The translations under genes were made by a program, and so were the position numbers. From Bryobacteraceae bacterium CoA2 C42 (lineage in GTDB: Bacteria > Acidobacteriota > Terriglobia > Bryobacterales > Bryobacteraceae), in the NCBI GenBank assembly GCA_019931245.1, contig JAINDL010000058.1:1-62461 (forward strand): a stretch of 62,461 nucleotides of DNA, in the 5' to 3' direction. The notes beneath the pieces were generated by a model that was not told the origin of the DNA, did no database searches, and saw nothing but the letters and a program-made list of their open reading frames with translations. Position 1 is the first letter of the stretch; every line of letters starts with the position of its first letter. Shown here piece by piece: positions 17,499 through 26,503 of the stretch.

Positions 17499-18779
17499 TT
17501 AATCACCGGGCTGACGGAGGGTGTAGGCGCGGTTCCGTAACTGCTCCAGGAGCCGGGGATGACGGGCGGCGAGGTTGTGGGTTTCACCGGGGTCGTGGTC
17601 GAGGTGGAAGAGCATGGCTTCCCCGCCGATTTCGAGGTATTTCCAGGGACCGCGGCGGCAGGCGTAGGAGCGGGGAGTTTTGACGAGGTCGTCACGGAAG
17701 GTCCAGAGCAGATCGCGGGTGGGCAGCGGCCGGCCGCGCAGAGCCGCCGTGATATCGATGCCGTCGAGCGGGGCTGGCGGCCGGGGAGCGCCGGCGGCAG
17801 CGGCGAGGGTAGGGAACCAATCGAGATTGAAGACCGGGGTTTTCACTTCGGAACCTGGTTGAACGCGACCGGGCCAGCGAACGAGACAGGGCGAGTGGAT
17901 GCCCCCTTCGTAGAGTTCGTACTTGCCACCGCGATAGGGGCCATTATCTCCGATGGGAGCATGGGCGGGTTGGAGTTTGACCCAGCCGTTGTCGGAGCAG
18001 AAGATGACGAGGGTGTTGTGGGCGAGTCCGGTTTGGTCGAGGGTGTGGAGGAGGCGGCCGGCTTCGTCGTCCATGTGAGCGACCATGGCGGCGTAGCGGG
18101 CACGGTTACCGCCGAGGTGAGCGTAGGGTGTCATCCACTCGTCGGGTACCTGGTAGGGGAGATGGGGCAGGGGGGTGGCGTAGTGGAGAAAGAAGGGGCG
18201 GTCGTGCTTCTGCTGGAGAAAGCGGACGGCATCGTCGCAGAGGAGACGAGGGAGGTAGCCGGTTTCCTGGATGGGGTTATCGTTGCGGAAGGTGACGGCG
18301 CGGCCGCGCCAACCGCCGCCGGTGGACCGGTGCGTATAGTAGTCGACGGTGCCGTTGAGGAAGCCGTAGAAGTACTGGAAGCCGCGGCGCGAGGGGCGGT
18401 AGGCGGGCGGCATGCCGAGATGCCATTTGCCGATGAGAGCGGTGTGGTAGCCGGCGCCGGCGAGGATTTCGGCGATGGTGGGGAGGCCGGGATGCATGCC
18501 GGTGTGGTCATGCTCTTCCCGGAGGACGCCAGTGACACCGGTGCGGTGGGGGTAGCAGCCGGTGAGAAGGCCGGCGCGGGAGGGCGAGCAGGAGGGAGCG
18601 CAAACGTAGTGCTGCGTGAGGCGGGCGCCTTGTGCGGCGAGGCGGTCGAGGTGGGGGGTGCGGATGTCGCGGGAGCCGAAGCAGCCGAGGTCGCCGTAGC
18701 CGAGGTCGTCGGCGTGGAAGAACAGGATATTGGGCCGGGGAGCGGCGGCGGCGGCGGCCAGAAACGCGCGGCGGGTCAT
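17499..18779 (-). CDS. Sulfatase (arylsulfatase family), likely exported
   Basis: 426 residues. The leader MTRRAFLAAAAAA is twin-arginine-like but short. The metal-binding NILFFHADDLGYGDLG opens the domain, and the active-site motif CSPSR (64-68) provides the cysteine to be turned into formylglycine. GKWHLG and FCSDNGWVK are further sulfatase signatures. It hydrolyses sulfate esters, probably of glycans, in the periplasm. A formylglycine-generating enzyme is not in this window. Neighbours are the BNR protein downstream and the TonB-dependent receptor 46 bases upstream on the same strand. Confidence 0.93.
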   Translation of the reverse strand: MTRRAFLAAAAAAPRPNILFFHADDLGYGDLGCFGSRDIRTPHLDRLAAQGARLTQHYVCAPSCSPSRAGLLTGCYPHRTGVTGVLREEHDHTGMHPGLPTIAEILAGAGYHTALIGKWHLGMPPAYRPSRRGFQYFYGFLNGTVDYYTHRSTGGGWRGRAVTFRNDNPIQETGYLPRLLCDDAVRFLQQKHDRPFFLHYATPLPHLPYQVPDEWMTPYAHLGGNRARYAAMVAHMDDEAGRLLHTLDQTGLAHNTLVIFCSDNGWVKLQPAHAPIGDNGPYRGGKYELYEGGIHSPCLVRWPGRVQPGSEVKTPVFNLDWFPTLAAAAGAPRPPAPLDGIDITAALRGRPLPTRDLLWTFRDDLVKTPRSYACRRGPWKYLEIGGEAMLFHLDHDPGETHNLAARHPRLLEQLRNRAYTLRQPGD

Positions 18780-18825
18780 GGGGAAGGGTTCTCCGGGGTG
18801 ACGGGGAGACAGCGGGGCGAGGTGG

Positions 18826-21800
18826 TCAAAAGGTCACCTTGAGCGAGAGTTGGAGCTGGCGTTCGCCGCTGGCGGCATTGATGACGCCGAAGCCGGCGCC
18901 ACCGAGTTGCTGGGCGGGGCGGGCGAAGTAGGGCGTATTGGTGAGATTGAACGCTTCGACGCGGAAGACGGCGCGGAGGGAGTCCCGGATGGGAATGGAG
19001 CGCTGGACGGCGGTGTTGTAAGCCACGCGGGCTGGTCCGCGGACATCGGGGAGGGTGCGGCTGACGTTGCCGAAGCTGAAGGGTGCGGGGACGGTGAACT
19101 GGCTGGTATCGAAAAAGCGGAGGAGGCGGGTTTGGGGGTCGCCGCTGAGGTTGGCGGAGGAGCCGGTGGAGTTGGGGCGGAGGACGCCGCCACCGACGCC
19201 GGAGTTGCCGATGGAGGAGAGGGCGAGGGGGAAGCCGGTATTGGCCGAGAAGGCGCCGCTCCAGGACCAGCCTTTGGTGAGGGCTTTGAGCAGGGGTTGG
19301 GTGGCGGTGCTGCGGATCTGCATGGCGTGGGAGATGACGAGGCGCTGGGAGACGTCGCCTTCGGAGATGGACCGTTCGGCGGCGAGGTTGTAGGCGTTCT
19401 GGACGGGCGGCACGAAGGCGTTTTCGCCGAAGATGCGGCCGGAGCCGTTGTCGATGAGCTTGGCGCCGGTGTAGACAACGGTTAGGTTGTAGCCGCGGCG
19501 GAAGCGTTTTTCGACGCGAAGTTGGACGGAGTGGTAGCTGGAGGCGCCCATGTTCTGGGCGACGGCGGGAGAGTTGGTATTGACGCCGGTGTATTGGGGA
19601 TAGGGGCGGAGGAGCTGACTGCGGGCGATGGTGCGGTTGGCGAAGATGCCGAGATTGGTGAGGCCAAAGAAGGGGTTTTCGACGGCCTGCGAGAGGGCGG
19701 GGCCGAGGGACTGATACCGGGGGTCGACCTGATTGAAGTCGAAGGAGACCGGGATATGGACACCGCGATTGCCGGCGTAGCCGGCTTCGACGAGGACGCC
19801 ACCGAACCACTGGCGCTGGATGGTGAAGCTCCACTGCTGGTTGTAGATATTGGAGACGTTGCCGCGGTCCATGATCTGGATGGTCTGGCCGAGGAGCAGG
19901 CGATCGGCCGGGGAGGTGGGGGGCTGGGCGAGGCCGCCGGGGAAGGGGTTGTCGATGGACTGGGAGAAGCCGACGCCATCGGGACTGGTGGAGACCCAAG
20001 GGGTGGTGAGGGTGAATCCCGGGGTGCCGAAATTACTGGCGGCGGTGGTGCCGAAGCGAGGGGCGAAGAAGATGCCGTAGCCGGCGCGCAAGACGAAGGT
20101 GGGGCTGACGCGGTAGGCGAGGCCGATGCGGGGTCCGAAGTTGGTGTACGTGCTGTTGTACTGTCCGCGCGGCTGCCCGTCGCGTCCGGCGTAGCGGAGG
20201 ACTCCTTTGAGAGGGCCGATGCCGGGAACGGTCAAGGGGAAGGGGGAGTTGAAGTCGAAGTTGGCAAAGCGGTTGTACTTTTCGGCGCGGGGCTGGTCGT
20301 ACTCCCAGCGGACGCCGGCGTTGATGGTGAGGCGTTTGAATTTAATCTGATCGTTGAGGAAGAGTCCGCTGTAGAGGTTTTTGACGCGGAGCGCGGGGAC
20401 GCTGGTGAGGGACCCGCCGCCGAAGCCGACAAGGAGCGAGGCGAGGCCGTTGCCGGCGCCGAGCGAGGCGACCAGGGGATTGGGTCCCTGGGTTTGGGCG
20501 AGGCCGAAAGAGAAGGAGCCGGAGGGGGCGCCGGCCTGGTAGGGCGTCTGGTCGTAGAGCCGGGTATCGGCGCCATAGACGATGGTGTGGCGGCCATGGA
20601 TTTCCGACTGTTCGACGACGAGGGTGTAGACGCCATTGCCACGGCGGATGCGATCGCCCGAGGCGGGGCCGAGCTGGCCATAGTTGGCGACGGAGATGGT
20701 GGGGAAGACCTGTTCATCGACCTGGGCGGCGAGCGCGGCGGGGAAGCCGAGCTTTGTAAGCTCGACCTTGCCGGCGGCGAGCGGGACACGGCCTTCGAAG
20801 CGGCGCGTAGCGCCGAGGCGGACATTCAGGATGCGATTGGTGGACAGCAGGCTGGTGAGGTTTACCGAGGCGTTGTGGACGCGGTTGACGGTAACGCCGA
20901 GGACGTTATCGGCGATGTTGTTGTAGGGGCCGGAGGTACCGGTGTTACCGGTGTTATAGGTGTAGCGGCCGAAGAGGGAATGGCGTTCGCTGAGGCGATG
21001 GTCGATGCGGGCCGAGTACTGGTCGGAGTTGACGTAGCTGGCGGGGGCAAAGACATAGTTGTTAATGAGGGCGGCGGTATCGCCGGTGCGGTTGGGGAGG
21101 GGATAGAAGGCGGCGAGATTACGGCCGACCGGGGACTGGCGGTTGGCGGGGACGATGGCGCCGGGGAAGGGCATGCGGGTGAAGCTGGTGCCGGTGAATT
21201 CGGTGGTGAGCGGATCGAAGATGGTGACGAGATTGCCGTTGGGGGCGCGGCTGCGGGAGAAGTCGCCGGCGCGTTCGGCGGCGGTGGGTACGGTAAGGAT
21301 ACCGGCGGCGCCGGAGGCGTCTTCGCGGTGTCCCTGATAGTCGGCGAAGTAGAAGGTCCGGTCGCGGAGGATGCGTCCACCGGCGACAGCGCCGAACTGA
21401 TTAACGTGGGAGACGGGGCGGGTCTGGTTACGGGCGTTCGAGAAGAAGTTATTGGCGCGTAACCGGTCGTTACGGAAGAAGTTGTAGAGGGTGCCGTGGA
21501 GCTGGTTGGTGCCGCCCTTGGTGACCACGTTGATGACGCCACCGCCCGAGCGTCCATACTGGGGGCCGAAGGAGTTGGTGAGGACCTTGAACTCCTGAGT
21601 GGCGTCCGGATTGGGGGAGAAGGCATAGTTATTGTTTTCAGGCAGCATGATCGAGACCCCGTCCACGAGGTATTCGTTGGTGCGGAAGCGGCCCCCGTTG
21701 ATGGAGATGTCGGACTGCACGAACAGGGGAGTACCGACGTCACCGGTGGAGGCGGTGCCACCGCTAGCCCGCGGATTGACCTGGACCCCGGCGGTGAGTC

Positions 21801-22266
21801 CGGCGAGATCGAAGATATTGCGGCCCTGAATGGGGAGTTCTTCGACGGTTTTGGTGGAGACGGTCTGGCCGAGGGAGGCGGTTTCGGATTCGATGAGCGG
21901 GGCTTCGGCGGTGACAATCACCGTAGAGGTGGCCTCACCAAGTTGCAGCGAGAAGTCGGCGCGGATGGTGGACTCGACCTGGATGGTGACATTTTCGCGG
22001 AGGGACTGCTTGAAACCGTTGGCGTTGACACGGAGGCGGTAGGCGCCGGGCCGCAGATAGAGTGCCTGATAGAGACCGGCGACGTCGGTGACGGTTCGCA
22101 CGGACTGGTTCGTATCGATGTTGGTGATTTCCACGGCGGCGCGGGGCACGGGAGCGCCGGTGGGGTCCGTGACATTGCCGAGGAGAGAGCCCGTGATGTT
22201 CTGGGCGGGCAGAGCGCCAGCGGCGGCAAACAGGGCGGCGGCAAGAGCGAGGAGGCGAGCGGACAT
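18826..22266 (-). CDS. TonB-dependent receptor, Oar-like with carboxypeptidase-regulatory domain
   Basis: 1146 residues. Signal peptide (1-21), then a carboxypeptidase-regulatory-like domain (about 24-105; NITGSLLGNVTDPTGAPV), a plug domain (about 120-240; LPIQGRNIFDLAGL and GRFRTNEYLVDG) and a long beta-barrel ending in the aromatic LQLSLKVTF typical of outer-membrane barrels. Large Oar-like receptors of this type are abundant in Acidobacteriota and are thought to import oligomers. AGGAG lies about ten bases upstream of the ATG. It is divergent from the GntR regulator, with an operator-like palindrome in its leader and a promoter upstream. Confidence 0.93.
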   Translation of the reverse strand: MSARLLALAAALFAAAGALPAQNITGSLLGNVTDPTGAPVPRAAVEITNIDTNQSVRTVTDVAGLYQALYLRPGAYRLRVNANGFKQSLRENVTIQVESTIRADFSLQLGEATSTVIVTAEAPLIESETASLGQTVSTKTVEELPIQGRNIFDLAGLTAGVQVNPRASGGTASTGDVGTPLFVQSDISINGGRFRTNEYLVDGVSIMLPENNNYAFSPNPDATQEFKVLTNSFGPQYGRSGGGVINVVTKGGTNQLHGTLYNFFRNDRLRANNFFSNARNQTRPVSHVNQFGAVAGGRILRDRTFYFADYQGHREDASGAAGILTVPTAAERAGDFSRSRAPNGNLVTIFDPLTTEFTGTSFTRMPFPGAIVPANRQSPVGRNLAAFYPLPNRTGDTAALINNYVFAPASYVNSDQYSARIDHRLSERHSLFGRYTYNTGNTGTSGPYNNIADNVLGVTVNRVHNASVNLTSLLSTNRILNVRLGATRRFEGRVPLAAGKVELTKLGFPAALAAQVDEQVFPTISVANYGQLGPASGDRIRRGNGVYTLVVEQSEIHGRHTIVYGADTRLYDQTPYQAGAPSGSFSFGLAQTQGPNPLVASLGAGNGLASLLVGFGGGSLTSVPALRVKNLYSGLFLNDQIKFKRLTINAGVRWEYDQPRAEKYNRFANFDFNSPFPLTVPGIGPLKGVLRYAGRDGQPRGQYNSTYTNFGPRIGLAYRVSPTFVLRAGYGIFFAPRFGTTAASNFGTPGFTLTTPWVSTSPDGVGFSQSIDNPFPGGLAQPPTSPADRLLLGQTIQIMDRGNVSNIYNQQWSFTIQRQWFGGVLVEAGYAGNRGVHIPVSFDFNQVDPRYQSLGPALSQAVENPFFGLTNLGIFANRTIARSQLLRPYPQYTGVNTNSPAVAQNMGASSYHSVQLRVEKRFRRGYNLTVVYTGAKLIDNGSGRIFGENAFVPPVQNAYNLAAERSISEGDVSQRLVISHAMQIRSTATQPLLKALTKGWSWSGAFSANTGFPLALSSIGNSGVGGGVLRPNSTGSSANLSGDPQTRLLRFFDTSQFTVPAPFSFGNVSRTLPDVRGPARVAYNTAVQRSIPIRDSLRAVFRVEAFNLTNTPYFARPAQQLGGAGFGVINAASGERQLQLSLKVTF

Positions 22267-22287
22267 GGGGGCAGATCTCCTAGTGAT

Positions 22288-22303
22288 AACTGGCGTGCCA
22301 GTT
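22288..22303. promoter_or_regulatory. Operator-like palindrome 1 in the receptor leader
   Basis: AACTGGCGTGCCAGTT: 7-bp arms around a 2-bp centre. It lies 21 bases before the receptor start codon and just downstream of the predicted transcription start. A copy differing at one base lies 73 bases away at the start of the regulator gene. It is the best candidate binding site for the adjacent GntR protein. Confidence 0.65.
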
Positions 22304-22316
22304 CTGGTAGGGGAAG

Positions 22317-22344
22317 CTTATCGGAATCTGTTCTAGACTGTCAA
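22317..22344 (-). promoter_or_regulatory. Sigma-70 type promoter of the TonB-dependent receptor
   Basis: On the minus strand a perfect -35 box TTGACA (22344-22339) is followed after 16 bases by GATAAG (22322-22317, four of six matches to TATAAT). Transcription would start near 22310. The two palindromes flank this promoter, one at about +7 to +22 and one upstream of the -35 box. Confidence 0.55.
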
Positions 22345-22352
22345 GGAAGAGC

Positions 22353-23111
22353 TTGCGAACAACTGCCGTGCCAGTTGCGAAGAAACAGACCGCGAAAATG
22401 CGCGGCGAAGAGGCCTTTGAGCGCTTGCGCATGGCGATTCTCGACGGTACGCTGCCGCCGGGTGCGCCCTTGTCCCGCAGGCGTCTGGCCGAGGAGATGG
22501 CGATGAGCGCCGTGCCAGTGGCGGATGCCATTTCCCGGCTGGAAGGCGAGGGGCTGGTAGAGAGCCGGGCGCGGGCGGGAACGCGGGTAAAGATTGCGAC
22601 GGCGGCGGAGATTCAGGGCAACTACGTGCTGCGGGAGGCGCTCGAGACGCACTCGGCCCGGCTGTTTGCCGAGTCAGCCGATGGCCGGCAGCGATTGCGG
22701 CTGCTGGCGGCGGCCGAGCGGCTGGACCGCGCCTACAACGCACTTGGACGGCAGCAGCAGTATACGCAGGCTCTGCACGCCAAAGTGGAGCGGATTCACA
22801 TTGCCTTCCACATGCAGATAGCGCGGGCGACGAAAGTGGCGCTGTTTGCCGATGCGGTGGAGCGCAGCCGGGTTCTGCTGTTCAACTGGATTTTCACAGT
22901 TTCACCGGATTTCGAAAAGCTTCCCGAGCGCTGGCACCGGGACCTGGCCGCCTCGCTGGCGCACGGCTCTCCGGAGGAGGCAGCCGAAGCGATGCGGGCC
23001 CATGTGCGCTATCGGCAGGGCGAGGTGCTCGAACGATTCGAGCGGCTGGCCCGGCAGCAGGCGCAGGACTCCCGCATGGTGCGGGGTCCGCGACGGCGGC
23101 CGTTGAAGTAG
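22353..23111 (+). CDS. GntR family transcriptional regulator, FCD subgroup
   Basis: 252 residues from a TTG at 22353 preceded by AAGGA with five bases spacing. An ATG at 22398 (MRGEEAFERL) is the alternative but has no good ribosome binding site. The winged helix-turn-helix covers about residues 18-80 (LRMAILDGTLPPGAPLSRRR, AMSAVPVADAISRLEGEGLV). The FCD ligand-binding helical domain covers about 90-230, with VLREALETHSARLFAE, a His in HIAFHMQIA and another in MRAHVRYRQGEV as likely metal ligands. FCD regulators usually sense sugar acids or related organic acids, which fits the two nearby dehydratases. The second palindrome overlaps its first codons, suggesting autoregulation. Confidence 0.92.
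   Translation: MRTTAVPVAKKQTAKMRGEEAFERLRMAILDGTLPPGAPLSRRRLAEEMAMSAVPVADAISRLEGEGLVESRARAGTRVKIATAAEIQGNYVLREALETHSARLFAESADGRQRLRLLAAAERLDRAYNALGRQQQYTQALHAKVERIHIAFHMQIARATKVALFADAVERSRVLLFNWIFTVSPDFEKLPERWHRDLAASLAHGSPEEAAEAMRAHVRYRQGEVLERFERLARQQAQDSRMVRGPRRRPLK
22361..22376. promoter_or_regulatory. Operator-like palindrome 2 at the start of the GntR gene
   Basis: AACTGCCGTGCCAGTT matches palindrome 1 in 15 of 16 bases. It lies upstream of the receptor -35 box and inside codons 3-8 of the regulator if the TTG start is right, or in its leader if the ATG at 22398 is used. Confidence 0.6.
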
Positions 23112-23137
23112 CCCGGGCGAGACGGGGAGGCGTTTGC

Positions 23138-24307
23138 CTACCCTACCCGATACTCCCGGAGCGCTTCGTCGATCACATCGAGGCCGAGGCCGGGGAGGTC
23201 GGAGGCGACCAGGTGGCCGTCCTCAATGCGGTACATCTCCTTGTTGCGTAGAACGCGCGCGCCGGGGGCCCACTGCTGCTGGGGCAGCAGCGGCGGGGTA
23301 ACCAGGGCAACCTCCTGCCACTCCGCGCCGATGGCAAAGGTTGCCTGCAGCCAGCCGGCCAGCATCAGCCCCATGGTGCCGTGCAGGATGCAGGGCAGAT
23401 GGTATGCGTCGGCGAGGAAGGCAACTTTGCGGCAGGTGAGGATACCGCCGCTGCCGCGGCCTTCGGGCTGGAGAATATCGTAGGTGCGGTGGAGGAGACA
23501 CTGCTGGAAGTCCCGCATGCCGACGTAGCCTTCCCCGCCCGTGATGGGCAGATCGACCATGGCCGCCAGGCGGGCCGGCGACTGAAAATCGTCCCGGGCA
23601 AAGGGCTCTTCGAGCCAGTAGGCCCCGGCGCGTTCGAGGGCGCGGGCGACTTTGAGACCGGTCTCAAAGCTCCACACGGGCTGGCCGACGAGCTGCGGCA
23701 GGTGGGCCGTGCGATCGAACATGATGGCGAAGTCGTTGCCCGTGGCTTGGCGGATTTCGGCGCAGGCGTCGGCGTCGTCGAGCGGGTTGGGACGCCACGC
23801 GCGAATCTTCATGCCGCGGAAGCCGGCTTTCTGCAGGCGCAAGGCCTGTTCAGCCTGTTCGCGGTAGGAAACATGCTGCTGGTCGGCCTTGCCGGGCCAG
23901 ACGCAGGTGATGTAGGCGCGCACCCGGTTGCTGCCTCCGCCGAGCATCCGGTAGACGGGTTGTTTGGCGATGCGGCCGATGGCGTCCCACACGGCGTGTT
24001 CGACGCCACCCCATTTCTCGAGGCCGTCGGCGAGATGTTTTTCGACGGCGAACAGATCTTTGCCAACGAGGAGTTCGCGAACGGCGGGCAGTTGGGCCGC
24101 GCCGGGCCCGGCGAAGGAGTAACCCTTGACGCCCGCGTCGGTGCCGACTTCGACGACGTTGTAGGAGTGCATCAGCCCCGCGGCGGCTTCGTCTTGGGTG
24201 ACGGGAAGGCGGAGGTTGTAGATGTCGACGCTCCGGATGCGGACCTGGCCGGCGAAGGCGGAGCGAGCGAACAGGGGCGCGGCGAGAAAGGCGCGGCGGC
24301 TATACAC
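23138..24307 (-). CDS. Enolase-superfamily (MR/MLE) sugar-acid dehydratase-like protein 1
   Basis: 389 residues from a GTG at 24307 with AAGGAG upstream; a longer frame to 24328 has no such site. Twin-arginine-like leader YSRRAFLAAPLFARSAFA, then the MR N-terminal cap and a TIM barrel. Metal ligands are visible as Asp in MFDRTAHL, Glu in WLEEPFARDD and Glu in ITGGEGYVG. A Lys lies in GMKIRAWRP and a likely catalytic His in CILHGTMG. The family abstracts a proton next to a carboxylate, typically dehydrating aldonic or uronic acids. It overlaps the paralogue upstream by 8 bases and is the last gene of the 31.6-23.1 kb operon. Export would be unusual for the family. Confidence 0.88.
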   Translation of the reverse strand: MYSRRAFLAAPLFARSAFAGQVRIRSVDIYNLRLPVTQDEAAAGLMHSYNVVEVGTDAGVKGYSFAGPGAAQLPAVRELLVGKDLFAVEKHLADGLEKWGGVEHAVWDAIGRIAKQPVYRMLGGGSNRVRAYITCVWPGKADQQHVSYREQAEQALRLQKAGFRGMKIRAWRPNPLDDADACAEIRQATGNDFAIMFDRTAHLPQLVGQPVWSFETGLKVARALERAGAYWLEEPFARDDFQSPARLAAMVDLPITGGEGYVGMRDFQQCLLHRTYDILQPEGRGSGGILTCRKVAFLADAYHLPCILHGTMGLMLAGWLQATFAIGAEWQEVALVTPPLLPQQQWAPGARVLRNKEMYRIEDGHLVASDLPGLGLDVIDEALREYRVG

Positions 24308-25517
24308 GGCGATACTCCTTGAGCGCATCCTCGTTCACTTCGAGACCGAGGCCGGGGGCGTCGGGGAGATAGACATATCCGTTTTCGATTTTCCAGGCTT
24401 TGCGGTCTTTGAGCAAAACGAGCCCGGGCGCCCACTCTTCGGTGGGGAGGTTGGGGCCGAGGCCGATCATCTCCTGCCAGTCGCAGTTGGTCATGGCGCA
24501 GCCGGCCTGGATGTAGCCGGCGAGGGAGAAGCCGCCGGTGCCGTGCTGGATGCAGGGGACGCCGAAGGAGGCGGCGAGGGTGGAGATCTTCTTCGCGGCC
24601 CAGATGCCGCCGCAGATCCGCGTGTCCGGCTGGACGATGTCGTAGGTCTTGTTGTGGAGAAACGCCGCGAATTCGTAGAGCGTACGGCCCAACTCGCCGC
24701 CGGTGATGAGAATATCCACTTCGGCGGCGAGGCGGGCGGGGCCTTGGAGGTCCATCCCGTCGAAGGGCTCTTCGAGCCAGTAGGCGTTGTGCTTTTCGAG
24801 GCCGCGGGCCACTTTGAGCGCCGTGGGGTAGTCCCAGACCCAACCGGGGCGCACGGCGGTGCGGTCGAGCATGATTTTGAACGAGGGGCCGACGGCGGCG
24901 CGGATGACGCCGACGGCATCGACGTCGTCCATGGGGCGCGGGCGCCAGGCGCGGATTTTGATGGCGGTGTAGCCCTCGTTTTTGAGGCGGAGGGCGAACC
25001 TGGCCTGCTGCTCATAGGGGACGTCGGATTGGTCCTGCTGGCCGGGAAAGACGGTGGTGCGGTAGATCCGGAGACGGTCGCGGGCCTTGCCGAGGAGTTC
25101 GGCGACGGGGCGGCCGGAGAGGCGGCCGATAGCGTCCCAGAGGGCGTGTTCGACGCCGGACCAGCCCTGGGTGCGCGATTCGCCGGAGTTCATCTGCAGG
25201 CGGCGCATGTGGCGGTCGATGGCGAACAGGTCCTGGCCGAGCAGGGTGGGTTTGGCCCAACCGTTGAGGAGGTCCGGGGCGATGGCGATGAAGGAGGTAC
25301 CGGTGACGCCGGCGTCGGTGTGGACGCGGGTGACGGCATAGCGGTAGAGGCGGAGGGGGTCCGGGGCGCCGCCGTCGGGGACGCGGACGGTGAAGGATTC
25401 GATGCCGGTGATTTTGACGGGCGAGGCCGGGGCGGCGAAGGAGGCTGCGCCGCCGGCGAGGGCCGCGAGGAGGGCGCGGCGGGAGGAGCGGGCGAGGGTG
25501 GGGGAGGGGATCATCAT
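24300..25517 (-). CDS. Enolase-superfamily (MR/MLE) sugar-acid dehydratase-like protein 2
   Basis: 405 residues, a diverged paralogue of the next gene. An Arg-Arg leader (SSRRALLAALAGGAASFAAP) suggests export. Metal-binding positions are Asp in IMLDRTAVR, Glu in WLEEPFDGMD and Glu in ITGGELGRT, with KIRAWRP and IQHGTGGFS carrying the likely Lys and His acid-base residues. The start overlaps the stop of the upstream LRR gene by four bases (ATGA). Two exported dehydratases in tandem suggest an extracytoplasmic sugar-acid pathway, or mis-assigned leaders; substrate unknown. Confidence 0.88.
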   Translation of the reverse strand: MMIPSPTLARSSRRALLAALAGGAASFAAPASPVKITGIESFTVRVPDGGAPDPLRLYRYAVTRVHTDAGVTGTSFIAIAPDLLNGWAKPTLLGQDLFAIDRHMRRLQMNSGESRTQGWSGVEHALWDAIGRLSGRPVAELLGKARDRLRIYRTTVFPGQQDQSDVPYEQQARFALRLKNEGYTAIKIRAWRPRPMDDVDAVGVIRAAVGPSFKIMLDRTAVRPGWVWDYPTALKVARGLEKHNAYWLEEPFDGMDLQGPARLAAEVDILITGGELGRTLYEFAAFLHNKTYDIVQPDTRICGGIWAAKKISTLAASFGVPCIQHGTGGFSLAGYIQAGCAMTNCDWQEMIGLGPNLPTEEWAPGLVLLKDRKAWKIENGYVYLPDAPGLGLEVNEDALKEYRRV

Positions 25518-26503
25518 CGGGTCAGGTGCGGGCGGGCGGCGCGGAGCTGGTTGAGGGCCTCAGGCGGGAGGCTGCCTTCGACGCGGAGGACGCGGAGGGC
25601 GGGAAAGCGGAGCAGGACGGAGAGGGCGGCGGCGCCTAAGGAAGGGGCGAGGGCGGCGCGGAGTTCGCGGAGCTTGGGCAGCTTGGTGAGGGGTTCGAGG
25701 GCGGCGGCGTCGATGGGGAGGCGGCTGAGATCGAGAAACTCGAGGTTGACGAGGGCGGCCAAGGCAGCCGAGCCTTCGATCTTGCTGCGGATGGACTCTT
25801 TGAGACCGGGGCGGTCGGCGCCGGCGTCGGTGCGGGTGGCGCCGGCGAGGTTGAGACGCCGGAGGCCGGTAAGCGCGGCGATCTCGGCGAAGGCGCCGGG
25901 GTTGAGGGCGACGCCCCATTCACCGGAGTCGACGCGCTGGACGCCGCTGAGGTCGAGGTTCCGGAGGCTGGGGAGGAGGCGTAACTGGCCGAGGCCGGCC
26001 GCGGTGAGCGGGGTGCCGCCGAGGGCGAGGGTTTCAAGAAGGGGAAGTTCGGCGAGGAGTTCGAGATTGGCATCGTCAATCTGGGTGTAGGAGATGTCAA
26101 GCTCGCGGAGGGTTTTCCATTTGGCGATGTGTTCGAAGGCCTTGCTGGTGACGCGGGTGCCGCGGAGGTTGAGGCGTTCGAGGCGGCGCCAGGAGGCGAG
26201 GTGGGCGAGGCCGTCGGCGGTGAAGAACTCGGCGAAGAAGCAGTCGAGTTCACGGACGTGTTGGAGCTTGGCGAGGTGCTGGAAGCCGGCGTCGGTGATG
26301 CGGGTGTGGGCGAGGGTGAGGCGCTCGAGTTTGGGGTACTGGGAGACGAGGCGGTCGAGAGCGGCGTCGGTGACCCAGGCGCCGGTAAGGTCGAGGGCGA
26401 TGACGTCGCCGGCGGCGTTGCGCTCGAGGGGGTAGTCAAAGGGGGCGGCCGGGGCAGCGGCCGGGGCGGCGGCGAGGAGGAGGGTAAGAAGAAGGGGTTT
26501 CAT
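25514..26503 (-). CDS. Secreted leucine-rich repeat protein, smaller copy
   Basis: 329 residues from ATG 26503, which overlaps the stop of the larger LRR gene by four bases and starts a signal peptide (MKPLLLTLLLAAAPAAAPAA). About ten LRR units of roughly 24 residues follow with the pattern LxxLxxLxxLxLxxTxITDAG, for example YPKLERLTLAHTRITDAGF and LNLRGTRVTSKAFEHIAK. No enzymatic domain or anchor is visible. It is likely a periplasmic or surface protein for protein or glycan binding, in operon with the DUF1552/DUF1592 proteins and the dehydratases. Confidence 0.85.
   Translation of the reverse strand: MKPLLLTLLLAAAPAAAPAAPFDYPLERNAAGDVIALDLTGAWVTDAALDRLVSQYPKLERLTLAHTRITDAGFQHLAKLQHVRELDCFFAEFFTADGLAHLASWRRLERLNLRGTRVTSKAFEHIAKWKTLRELDISYTQIDDANLELLAELPLLETLALGGTPLTAAGLGQLRLLPSLRNLDLSGVQRVDSGEWGVALNPGAFAEIAALTGLRRLNLAGATRTDAGADRPGLKESIRSKIEGSAALAALVNLEFLDLSRLPIDAAALEPLTKLPKLRELRAALAPSLGAAALSVLLRFPALRVLRVEGSLPPEALNQLRAARPHLTR

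Noticed and set aside
22500-22520. A third GCCGTGCCAGT match to the operator half-site inside the GntR gene
   Set aside because: It lacks the left arm and is explained by the coding text SAVPVA of the recognition helix region, so it is not called an operator.
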